From the NCBI GenBank assembly GCA_903912435.1, contig CAIWHI010000639.1, positions 1-8,396 of the forward strand: a stretch of DNA of 8,396 nucleotides. The letters run 5' to 3'. Source of the DNA: an uncultured Bacteroidota bacterium. GTDB lineage: Bacteria > Bacteroidota > Bacteroidia > Chitinophagales > Chitinophagaceae. Shown here in pieces: positions 1 through 6,744 of this stretch; the stretch's first letter is position 1, and the number at the start of each line of letters is the position of its first letter. The notes beneath the pieces were generated by a model. It was not told the origin of the DNA. It did not search any database and worked only from the letters and a program-made list of their open reading frames with translations. Position numbers and translations under genes: made by a program.

Positions 1-1949
1 GCACTTTCACAATGACCAACTATCTGACTAGCCCATACCCTGTATAAACCTGGTATTGCAGTATTTACAGTAGGTGCTGTTGTTGTGCTTACGCCACCTG
101 TAGCGCCTGGCCACCAATAAATAGTACCTACCGCAGATACAGTGAATGGCACAAATGCCTGGAATTGACAATAGTTAGGATCTGTAATAATTGGTGCTGG
201 TGGAGGATCCATCAACGTTGCCAAAATAGTATTAGAATCCACACAACCATATTGTGTAACACCGATTACCTTATAAGTTCCGGTATTTGAATCAACAAAT
301 GGTGTCAGTGTAGGATTTTGTATTGTTGTAGAGAAACCTGCCGGACCTGACCATGTAAATGTTTCACCGGTTGTGTACGGACTAACCGTAAGTCTAAGAG
401 TATCGGTAGCATAACGGCACAATGGGGTATTGGTAGTTAAGTTCAATACTGGTAAAGGCCTGATATATACATAAGTACTATCACTGTCAATTATTGAGCC
501 TCTTGTTCTCCACACTTTATAATAACCTGAATCAGCGAATACTGAAGGATAAATCCATGGATTCTGCAATGTGCTTGTAAAGCCACCTGGGCCTACCCAA
601 TAATAAGTTGCACCAACACTTGACCCGCTATCTGCCAATTTCAATGTATCATTAATACATGGACTATTGTTGTGGGCAGAATGGCATGGCAATATTGTAA
701 ATACAAATACCTTGTGGTTACAATCATTCATGTGTGAACCACTATCATTACCGGTAACAGTATAAGTAGTAGGACCTGTTAATGAATTAATGTCAATAGT
801 TAAGCCAGTGGTACCAGTGGTAGCAGAAAGACCAGTACCTGGAACCCATGTCCATGTACTCCAGCTCCAATCCTTATCATCACCATATTTAATACCAACT
901 GGTAAAGTAGTAAGGCCGGGATAAGAACATGTATTAAATGTATCATGGTTTGGAACTACTACTCCATTTACCATCAATTGTGGATCTGGTAATGCACCAG
1001 GGCTATCAATACCGCCATTACCATTGAAAATATAGGCATATGAAATGATAGTACTATCACCAGGGGCAATATCACCTAATTTATATACAAGCCCAATACC
1101 TACGTCACCATTGTAAGTGGCACCGAGTGGATAGGTAGCAGAATAAGTACGATTCCATACAGCAGCTAAATCCTGACCTGAAGAAAGCGGCCATGATCCA
1201 TATATAAAACAAACTGCACGGCAATCCTTTGTACCCAAGCCCAAATAGGCATATGCACCACTGCCACCAACGGCAGAAACCAACACACGATGTGTTGCAT
1301 CCTCATTCTGGTGAACAATGGTATTATTGGTAGAGAAAGCACCACCAGGCCATGTTTCATCATTATCAGGGTCACAAGACCTTAAATAATATACCTGGGG
1401 AACTGGTGCAGCACTGGTGTTATGAAAATAAGTAGTAACTACTACTGCTGATGCCAAAGTATCAATCCTTGTTTCTTGTTTGATAACTAAAGCACCGCCA
1501 TAGGCTGTACCCGCCCAGTTGCTCTTAGCTACTCCACCTACATTGCTATAAGTAGTTAAAGCGCCAACCAATGAGCCACCCGCAGCAGTCATCGAACCAG
1601 CACAATTCTGGAATGCCTGTGTACGATTCACATTACATTGTACTTCCCAACCCTCAAACGGGCTACCTGGAAAAGTATAATCTCCCATAAAGATAGGAGC
1701 ACCTACTGCCCATCCGTCATGGCCATAGTCATATACTTCCGCAAAACCAGTTGATGGAAAACATGTAGTGCAATGACCATGATAACCGGCCGGAGTGGTG
1801 CAGGATCCGAACGAAGCATTTGGATTCATTCCTATTTCTAGGTAGCGCCCTTGCAAATAGCAATCCCCACCTATAAGCTGGCCAAATGAAACCTTCCCCC
1901 CTAACAGGAGAAACGCTGTGAATACAATTAAAATGTACTGTTTTTTCAT
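1..1949 (-). CDS. Secreted Ig-like repeat surface protein, probable T9SS cargo (3' end outside window)
   Basis: An uninterrupted minus-strand frame runs from an ATG at 1947-1949 to the window edge, giving 649 full codons with no stop seen. Residues 1-23 form a signal peptide (basic MKK, hydrophobic core, cut after SFG before Gln). Residues about 24-105 form a Cys-rich module (CYLQGRYLEIGM, then YDYGHDGW and GSPFEGWEVQ) that I recognise from large Bacteroidota surface proteins. Residues about 105-345 look like a beta-rich domain of unknown role. From about residue 420 there are Ig-like repeats: WVGPGGFTSTLQNP with DSGYYKV, then WSGPAGFSTTIQNP with NTGTYKV, then a more divergent third unit with WWPGATGG and PGLYRVW. 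The protein is probably exported and surface-bound or secreted. A C-terminal sorting domain would be expected, but it lies outside the window, so the T9SS assignment is inferred from the architecture and from the upstream neighbour, which carries one. Ligand and function are unknown. Confidence 0.85.
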   Translation of the reverse strand, partial: MKKQYILIVFTAFLLLGGKVSFGQLIGGDCYLQGRYLEIGMNPNASFGSCTTPAGYHGHCTTCFPSTGFAEVYDYGHDGWAVGAPIFMGDYTFPGSPFEGWEVQCNVNRTQAFQNCAGSMTAAGGSLVGALTTYSNVGGVAKSNWAGTAYGGALVIKQETRIDTLASAVVVTTYFHNTSAAPVPQVYYLRSCDPDNDETWPGGAFSTNNTIVHQNEDATHRVLVSAVGGSGAYAYLGLGTKDCRAVCFIYGSWPLSSGQDLAAVWNRTYSATYPLGATYNGDVGIGLVYKLGDIAPGDSTIISYAYIFNGNGGIDSPGALPDPQLMVNGVVVPNHDTFNTCSYPGLTTLPVGIKYGDDKDWSWSTWTWVPGTGLSATTGTTGLTIDINSLTGPTTYTVTGNDSGSHMNDCNHKVFVFTILPCHSAHNNSPCINDTLKLADSGSSVGATYYWVGPGGFTSTLQNPWIYPSVFADSGYYKVWRTRGSIIDSDSTYVYIRPLPVLNLTTNTPLCRYATDTLRLTVSPYTTGETFTWSGPAGFSTTIQNPTLTPFVDSNTGTYKVIGVTQYGCVDSNTILATLMDPPPAPIITDPNYCQFQAFVPFTVSAVGTIYWWPGATGGVSTTTAPTVNTAIPGLYRVWASQIVGHCES

Positions 1950-2042
1950 ACTGGTATTATTAAATTAAACCTGAGAATATTTTTCAATTACTCTTTATAC
2001 CCCAGAATTTTAGGTTATAAATATACTTAACTTTTCTTAAAA

Positions 2043-2073
2043 CAAAACTATTTTTTGATTTTATCAACTCAAA
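2043..2073 (-). promoter_or_regulatory. Bacteroidota-type promoter for the gene starting at 1949
   Basis: On the minus strand a TTTG (-33 box, complement of 2070-2073) is followed, with 19 bases between its TTG and the next box, by TAGTTTTG (complement of 2043-2050). This matches the Bacteroidota consensus TAnnTTTG at -7 with a TTG at -33. Transcription would start near 2036, leaving a leader of roughly 85 bases. No strong Shine-Dalgarno precedes the ATG, which is usual in the phylum. The gene can therefore be transcribed independently of the large gene upstream. I see no convincing hairpin terminator for that upstream gene in the rest of the 298-bp gap (1950-2247). Confidence 0.65.
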
Positions 2074-2247
2074 AACCAATCTTATACCCTGTTACAGATA
2101 CTAAGACAGATAAATATTATAAAAGGGTTGGTAAATTTTCACAATTATTTATTAATAATGAGTTCGCCCTTCTAATACTCACATTTCTTCAAATTTCTCT
2201 CTTTTTTTTCCTAATATCCTTCCTTTTCAATCTTGATCCTACAATTT

Positions 2248-5200
2248 CTACCTTAACAATGTCAAATTTCCCTGATGGTGTTCGTGTTGGCCATCCTTGA
2301 ATGAACAATCTATTGTATAAACATACACCCCTTCAGGCTGGTTAACATCATTAAACCTACCATCCCATCCACGGCCCTCAATTGAGGTACTCTTGTAGAC
2401 CAATTCTCCCCAACGGTTAAAAATATTCATATTGAATGTAGACAAACCTTTGGTTAATAATTGCCTTGGCATAAAATAATCGTTCAAACCATCACCATTA
2501 GGTGTGAAAATATTTGGGATGTTCAGGTAGCAATCACTCTCTACAACTACTGTATAGCTCTGTGAACAACCATCTATCGTAACCTTAGCTGTATAGGTAC
2601 CCGGCTCCGAAATACCTATAGAAGACGTTGTTTGCCCTGTACTCCATAACCAGTGCGCATTAGGATTAGCGTTATTAATTTTATCAGCCAGAAGGAAAGG
2701 TTCACTTCCGGAGCATATTGTTGTATCCTGACCGAGGTTAATAGTGGGCATTGGATAAACTACCACCACTCTTTGCGCCATAGTATCCTTACATACGCGG
2801 TATTTGGCAGATAAGGTTACTGTAAATATTTTGGCGGCATCAAATGCATGGGTTACCGGATTTACATTTTTTATCGTATTACCATCATCAAAATTCCATG
2901 TCAATTCTGTTAATCCAATATTGGTATAATTACCTGTCATAGTAGCATAGGTACTTTTGCATAATACCGAGTCTGTCAATAAGATATTTAATGGACTAAG
3001 TGAGTCAACCAGCACAATATGTGTGGCGGTATCACTACATGGTACAAAGTCGGTAACTATTAACCTTACTGTATAAACACCTGAGTTTTTATAAAGGTAG
3101 TTGGCATCCTTTGTAAATGCCACAGCCCCATTACCAAACGACCATGCATAGGTTAATCCAAGGCCAATTGCAGTGTCAACAAAATTCACAGTATTACCCT
3201 GACATAAAATATCAGGAGTATATAGGAACCCTGCATGAATAGGATGGAATAAGGTAAAAGTATCTATAGCTTTATCCCAGCAAAAATGGTTGGTTGCAGT
3301 TAATGAAACTGAATGATAACCCTGATCAAATACATGTACAGGATTAGCACTGGAATCAATAGGGCTGCCATCACCAAAATCCCAGGCATAATAGAGAGCG
3401 CCTACTGTCGATGAATTATTGGTAAAAGTTACTGTATCGCCATGGCAACCATAATGAATGATTGTATTGAATGATGCCTTTAATGGAGGATTAACTAATA
3501 AAGCACTCCCTAAAACAGTTGCAGGGCATTGTCCAATATTAATACTAAAAGTGGTATAATTACCTGCACACATTCCTAACATTACTATGGTACTATCCGG
3601 ATTAACTCGTGAATATACTGGAGGTTGCGATACAGCATTCTTCATCCATTTTATAGTATCAATAGACCCTGGTGGCATGCCTTTAAGTGTTATTGTACCG
3701 TCACAATATCCACATTGGGATGGACTAGTAGAAGATGTTAAAAAATAGTTTGGAGGCGGAGGTATGGCTAATACATAAGGTCCCATTGGAGGTGTCACAC
3801 AACTATCTAGACAAGGAGCATACCTCCCAATAATATTAGTATAAGTACCAATGCCCAAACCACTAATCGTTATAGTCCCAGTTGAAGAACTTATTGCAAC
3901 AATTGGGGGTTGCGGTACTCCTCCCTTTGTATAGGTGACTGTATAGGTAATCCCAGGATCTAAACCGTTAAGCACCAAACTACCATTGTCTACACACCAT
4001 GGATTTGGGTCATATGCATCTACGCTGGCTATTGTTGGGTTTGGTCTATTTATGGTAATAGGTCCGACGGCATTAGTATGACAAAAACCAACTTTGACGA
4101 CAAAACTATCATAAATACCGTGGCACAAGCCAGTAATAGTTACAGAACTATCACCTAGAGCAGTCTGAACAACATAAGGCTGAAGAACTCCATTAAATTT
4201 ATAATATATCGTATCCGAACGACCAGGTACTAACCCATACAAAGTTATACTTCCATCACTTAATCTGCATTTTGATTGGTCAACTGTTCTAAAATGGCTA
4301 ATATTAGGATTAGCACCAACTGCAACAAATACTGTATTTCTAACGGTATATGAATCACAATTTGAAGAAGCAACACCGGTGATGGTATATGTAGTAGGAA
4401 CTACAGGACAAACAGTAGCAATTTGGGTTGTTGCAACAACCGTTCCTGACGGGTCAGTCCACCTATACGTCCAGAAAGCAGGACCATTTGGGGTGAATCT
4501 ATAGCCTGAGTCAACTGCTGTCCAAGTGGAAGCGTTTTTATCTGCAGGTATATTGAAATTTGCTCCCGTTGCATCAACAAGACCCAATGTTGCCCATCCA
4601 TTGTTCCAGGCGGTACATACTGGTCTTGTATGCAGGAAAATATCTATTGCATAAGTTGATTCATATAATACTATCTGCTGGATTCCCAATTGACCAGGAC
4701 ACATCCCAGTTGTGAAAAGTGGGACAACATTCCATGATACGACAAAAGTTCGGCAAGGTGCAGTTCCATATACTGCCCATTGAATAGTACCACCTTCACT
4801 AGGATCTATATCATAATAGGCACCCATAATTGTATTTAATGTCGCAGCATTTAATGATCCTGCTGTTCCTGGTATTGGACCAGGTATTGACCAAGGGCAA
4901 CCTCCACCGGCAAGAGCAGTATTAAAACAAATCTCCCCATTAGCACCAATAACACAACTCCTATATTTTACCCCATAAAAGCAGAAATCAAAAGGTAATG
5001 GAACAACACCACTATATTGGTCATCTACACCTAATAACACCCCTGTCCCCCCTGTAAAAGTTGTAGGCAAATATGGAATTGTAGAATAGGTATATGCTGT
5101 TGTAGATCTTACAGATGTTACACCTGTAGCTGTTACTGTAGTACATCCGCCATTGCAAATTGTCGTTCCGCCTGTACCCGTTATTGATGTACTATTCAAG

Positions 5201-5286
5201 GGTGGGCATGGCAACGGCTGTGCTATTGCGTTTATTGAGAGCAACAAAGACAATAAGACAATGATGGATGTAAATATTTGCTTCAT
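2248..5286 (-). CDS. T9SS type B sorting-domain protein with PKD repeats (gliding-motility-associated C-terminal family)
   Basis: A complete 1012-aa secreted surface protein. Residues 1-23 are a signal peptide ending AIA/Q. Residues about 85-265 resemble a nidogen-like domain found in such proteins (PFDFCFYG, CVIGANGEICFN, then GAYYDIDPSEGG). An Ig-like segment follows at about 270-325. Residues about 329-600 hold three tandem units of roughly 90-95 aa with a Cys, then (D/N)G(S/T), G(L/M).PG, QP and GL/GM..G.Y. Three PKD domains follow at about 604-849, with WDFGDG at 635, WSFGNG at 715 and WNFDDG at 797. An Ig-like domain (WLWSTGQT, GTYTAKV) spans about 850-918. Residues 919-1012 are the type B sorting domain (IPNIFTPNGDGLNDYF, FNRWGELVY, GWDGR, PEGVYVY), which directs export across the outer membrane by the PorSS machinery and is normally removed or used for attachment. 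The role is probably adhesion or substrate contact; the ligand is unknown. The ATG at 5286 gives a proper signal peptide. Confidence 0.95.
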   Translation of the reverse strand: MKQIFTSIIVLLSLLLSINAIAQPLPCPPLNSTSITGTGGTTICNGGCTTVTATGVTSVRSTTAYTYSTIPYLPTTFTGGTGVLLGVDDQYSGVVPLPFDFCFYGVKYRSCVIGANGEICFNTALAGGGCPWSIPGPIPGTAGSLNAATLNTIMGAYYDIDPSEGGTIQWAVYGTAPCRTFVVSWNVVPLFTTGMCPGQLGIQQIVLYESTYAIDIFLHTRPVCTAWNNGWATLGLVDATGANFNIPADKNASTWTAVDSGYRFTPNGPAFWTYRWTDPSGTVVATTQIATVCPVVPTTYTITGVASSNCDSYTVRNTVFVAVGANPNISHFRTVDQSKCRLSDGSITLYGLVPGRSDTIYYKFNGVLQPYVVQTALGDSSVTITGLCHGIYDSFVVKVGFCHTNAVGPITINRPNPTIASVDAYDPNPWCVDNGSLVLNGLDPGITYTVTYTKGGVPQPPIVAISSSTGTITISGLGIGTYTNIIGRYAPCLDSCVTPPMGPYVLAIPPPPNYFLTSSTSPSQCGYCDGTITLKGMPPGSIDTIKWMKNAVSQPPVYSRVNPDSTIVMLGMCAGNYTTFSINIGQCPATVLGSALLVNPPLKASFNTIIHYGCHGDTVTFTNNSSTVGALYYAWDFGDGSPIDSSANPVHVFDQGYHSVSLTATNHFCWDKAIDTFTLFHPIHAGFLYTPDILCQGNTVNFVDTAIGLGLTYAWSFGNGAVAFTKDANYLYKNSGVYTVRLIVTDFVPCSDTATHIVLVDSLSPLNILLTDSVLCKSTYATMTGNYTNIGLTELTWNFDDGNTIKNVNPVTHAFDAAKIFTVTLSAKYRVCKDTMAQRVVVVYPMPTINLGQDTTICSGSEPFLLADKINNANPNAHWLWSTGQTTSSIGISEPGTYTAKVTIDGCSQSYTVVVESDCYLNIPNIFTPNGDGLNDYFMPRQLLTKGLSTFNMNIFNRWGELVYKSTSIEGRGWDGRFNDVNQPEGVYVYTIDCSFKDGQHEHHQGNLTLLR

Positions 5287-5396
5287 AATCTTGAACTTGA
5301 ACTATATTTAATCAAAGACATGTGTTTTCCCCAAATGGTTTGGTTAAAACACAAACTGCCACACATTTATTATTACAAATGCGTATCCAGAACCCA

Positions 5397-5426
5397 TAAA
5401 ATTATAACATTTTTTTAAAATGACAA
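5397..5426 (-). promoter_or_regulatory. Candidate promoter for the 1012-aa surface protein
   Basis: On the minus strand, TTG (complement of 5424-5426) and TAATTTTA (complement of 5397-5404) are separated by exactly 19 bases. The -7 box differs from TAnnTTTG only at the last base. The start codon is about 110 bases downstream, similar to the arrangement before the neighbouring surface-protein gene. The region is AT-rich, so a chance match is possible. Confidence 0.4.
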
Positions 5427-5468
5427 GAATTTTACAAAAAAATCAATTGATAGTGCTACGTACAAATC

Positions 5469-5972
5469 CTACTTCTTCTTATAAACCGGCACCGTACTGC
5501 AAGGTTCCCCATACATAATCGACTTCGCAACCGGTCTCAACTTTGCAGTTATGGCTACATAGGCTCCTTCTGGCACATAGGTATCGCCACAACCTTTTAT
5601 AACTATGCGCTTATCTGCAAATTCAGCTAAATCTATACTATTAATTCTTTGGTACAATAGCGATTTTTCGAGCTCAGCAGTAGTTCCATAATATACAGAG
5701 TGGGCAATAGGTTCTATATATACTACAGCCAGCATATAAGCCCAAACAGGCACTATTGCATCTGCACTACAAAATATAGCCACTTCCTTGCCCTCATATT
5801 GTTGCCAGTTGTGTGTGGGCAAAGCAGCCCTGTAGTCCTTTTCCCTTAATATCATTTCGCGAAATAGAAAAGGCTTCAAATCAAATGCCATAACATTTCC
5901 TGTGGCAATATATGGTGCCAGGTCGAAGGTGATAATACCACTTTCTGCTACTTTATTTACAAATGCTTCCAT
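5469..5972 (-). CDS. DUF2480 family protein
   Basis: This 167-aa protein matches the Bacteroidota family DUF2480 by its N-terminus (VNKVAESGIITFDL), its middle (EKDYRAALPTHNW, FCSADAIVPVWAYM) and its C-terminus (KGCGD.YVP..AYV, LRPVAKSIMYGEPCSTVPVYK). There is no signal peptide or membrane segment, so it is cytoplasmic. Biochemical function is not established. From memory, relatives often sit beside SUF iron-sulfur genes; no such genes are visible here. Residues 65-96 and 124-155 align without gaps (about 11 of 32 identical), suggesting two copies of one fold; Cys68, Cys128 and Cys158 are candidates for conserved residues. I chose the ATG at 5972: it gives the family's usual start (MEAFVNKV) and has AAAGAG about 9 bases upstream. 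The frame can be extended to a GTG at 6005, but that codon lies inside a perfect palindrome and adds 11 untypical residues. Confidence 0.9.
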   Translation of the reverse strand: MEAFVNKVAESGIITFDLAPYIATGNVMAFDLKPFLFREMILREKDYRAALPTHNWQQYEGKEVAIFCSADAIVPVWAYMLAVVYIEPIAHSVYYGTTAELEKSLLYQRINSIDLAEFADKRIVIKGCGDTYVPEGAYVAITAKLRPVAKSIMYGEPCSTVPVYKKK

Positions 5973-5999
5973 AATATACTCTTTAATAAAAAGAATAGA

Positions 6000-6017
6000 T
6001 GTCACAAATTTGTGACA
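6000..6017. promoter_or_regulatory. Perfect 18-bp palindrome, possible operator or leader hairpin
   Basis: TGTCACAAATTTGTGACA reads identically on both strands. It lies 28 bases before the DUF2480 start codon and about 20 bases after the -7 box at 6038-6045, so it would be in the 5' leader just after the transcription start. This is a typical place for a dimeric repressor to block transcription. As RNA it could only form a short hairpin with a tight loop, so a protein site seems more likely. The half-sites TCACA/TGTGA are oriented inside-out relative to the CRP consensus, so I do not assign it to CRP. Confidence 0.55.
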
Positions 6018-6037
6018 AAGAAAATCTAATCCTTATG

Positions 6038-6045
6038 CAAAATTA
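6038..6045 (-). promoter_or_regulatory. -7 promoter element for the DUF2480 gene
   Basis: The minus strand reads TAATTTTG here, a full match to the Bacteroidota -7 box TAnnTTTG. The predicted transcription start is near 6031, leaving a leader of about 60 bases that contains the palindrome at 6000-6017. No TTG is found at the ideal 19-base distance upstream (the triplet there is TCT), so the -33 box is weak or absent. Confidence 0.45.
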
Positions 6046-6132
6046 AAGAATTGGCCATAAGGAAAGACTATGAATAATTAATATCCGGATAGATGGGAAC
6101 TTTAGCTTGAATATGGAGTAAGTAACAAATAC

Positions 6133-6411
6133 CTACCTGGAATAATGCTTCTCCAACACATCACTCACCGCTAATACCAATTGGTAAGGCAACTTAAGGT
6201 CATCACTATTCACCAGGTCATACCGCCCCAGTGCCGACCATTTCATAAAAAACCTTGGGAAACCCTTAATGTTCACTTCATAGTGCATGCCATCCTTCCT
6301 CAACTGCGCTATAATAACAGCCAGGTAAGTCTTTTTCTCAAAAATTAACTGACTTGAAAAACTATTTGCCACACCACGAAGGTAAAAACCTTTACCATTC
6401 AAAAACCTCAA
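6133..6411 (-). CDS. Small hypothetical protein (92 aa), probable TTG start
   Basis: I do not recognise this family. The product is a small soluble protein with no signal peptide or membrane helix. It has a basic N-terminal half (FEKKTYLAVIIAQLRK), a central aromatic stretch (HYEVNIKGFPRFFMKWSALGRYDLV, residues 43-67) and an amphipathic C-terminal helix (PYQLVLAVSDVLEKHY). Codon use and composition look like those of a real gene, and the mix of conserved-type residues (Gly, Pro, Trp, aromatic) argues against a chance frame. The start is uncertain. An in-frame TAA lies at 6421-6423 and the only common start codon after it is TTG at 6409-6411; the first ATG in frame would be Met42 and would discard half the protein. 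There is no clear Shine-Dalgarno; a GGGA lies about 14 bases upstream. Loss of an original N-terminus cannot be excluded. Confidence 0.7.
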   Translation of the reverse strand: MRFLNGKGFYLRGVANSFSSQLIFEKKTYLAVIIAQLRKDGMHYEVNIKGFPRFFMKWSALGRYDLVNSDDLKLPYQLVLAVSDVLEKHYSR

Positions 6412-6471
6412 AATAAATATTTATTCCCGATAGCCCAATTCAATTTCATATTCATTGCATCTCAACTATAT

Positions 6472-6480
6472 CCCCCCCCC
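6472..6480. repeat. C9 homopolymer tract (G9 on the minus strand)
   Basis: Nine consecutive C residues in otherwise AT-rich DNA directly precede the heptamer array. On the minus strand the G9 run ends one base upstream of TATAGTTG (complement of 6463-6470), a 7-of-8 match to the -7 box TAnnTTTG, 52 bases before the TTG start of the gene ending at 6133. Slippage in such tracts is a known source of phase variation; here that role is inference only. Confidence 0.8.
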
Positions 6481-6481
6481 T

Positions 6482-6607
6482 ACGACTACCTACTAATACT
6501 ATCCACCAGCGTCTAACAACTATTTACCAACTACTATCTACTATCTGCTAACTAATATCTACCATCTTCTATCCAGCAACATCTTTATACTTACTACTTT
6601 CTACTCA
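6482..6607. repeat. Degenerate heptamer array, about 18 units of CTACTAT
   Basis: From 6482 to 6607 the sequence can be cut into 18 consecutive 7-bp units without gaps. The clearest are CTACTAT at 6531-6537 and 6538-6544, then CTGCTAA, CTAATAT, CTACCAT and CTTCTAT, and later CTACTTT and CTACTCA. C occupies unit position 1 in 14 of 18 units and position 4 in 14 of 18, and A occupies position 6 in 12 of 18; no base is inserted or lost across the array. The plus strand contains only about five G residues over this length. The minus-strand unit ATAGTAG contains TAG stops, and the plus strand also meets a stop, so it is not coding. It resembles in style the short tandem heptanucleotide repeats known from cyanobacteria, though the unit sequence differs. 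Its function is unknown. Confidence 0.75.
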
Positions 6608-6609
6608 TT

Positions 6610-6627
6610 ATAAAAATCAATTTTTAT
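6610..6627. promoter_or_regulatory. AT-rich inverted repeat upstream of the XRE regulator
   Basis: ATAAAAAT and ATTTTTAT are perfect 8-bp inverted copies separated by CA. The site begins just after the heptamer array and lies about 118 bases before the XRE gene, so it could be an operator for that regulator. AT-only arms arise easily by chance in this background, so the call is weak. Confidence 0.3.
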
Positions 6628-6744
6628 CAATTTACCAAACGCTTTTTAAAATTCATCCGTCTTATTAAGTGTTAACCCATTAATCGAATAAAGCCATTTA
6701 TTAATTAGCGGCTAAAATTTCATATAAATTCAAAAAACTTCAAA

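Larger units (their letters stand above)
6412..6744. other. 333-bp non-coding divergent intergenic region
   Basis: The region lies between the small minus-strand gene and the plus-strand XRE regulator. Reading from left to right it holds a 14-bp AT palindrome (AATAAATATTTATT, 6412-6425), a C9 tract (6472-6480), a degenerate 7-bp repeat array (6482-6607), an inverted repeat (6610-6627) and a second short inverted repeat, AATAAA/TTTATT (6687-6702). No open frame with coding character is present on either strand. For the regulator I found no TTG-N19-TAnnTTTG promoter on the plus strand. Confidence 0.7.

Noticed and set aside
1166..1375. Minus-strand 69-codon frame
   Set aside because: It lies out of frame inside the clearly coding surface-protein gene that runs from 1949 to the window edge.
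2055..2300. Plus-strand 81-codon frame with a TTG start and hydrophobic stretch
   Set aside because: It arises from T-rich intergenic DNA, overlaps the promoter for the gene at 1949, and its end is antisense to the conserved sorting domain of the large gene.
4401..4601. Minus-strand 66-codon frame
   Set aside because: It lies out of frame within the 1012-aa gene and has no domain character.
5430..5460. Intrinsic terminator after the DUF2480 gene (ATCAATTGAT followed by a T run on the minus strand)
   Set aside because: The palindrome has no loop and no GC stem, so a stable hairpin is unlikely.
5973..6005. Longer GTG start for the DUF2480 gene
   Set aside because: It would add 11 residues not typical of the family and place the start codon inside the 18-bp palindrome; the ATG at 5972 fits better.
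6000..6017. CRP/FNR-type binding site
   Set aside because: The half-sites are inverted relative to the TGTGA-N6-TCACA consensus and the spacing is 4 rather than 6.
6482..6607. CRISPR array
   Set aside because: The units are 7 bp, degenerate and contiguous, with no spacers and no cas genes nearby.
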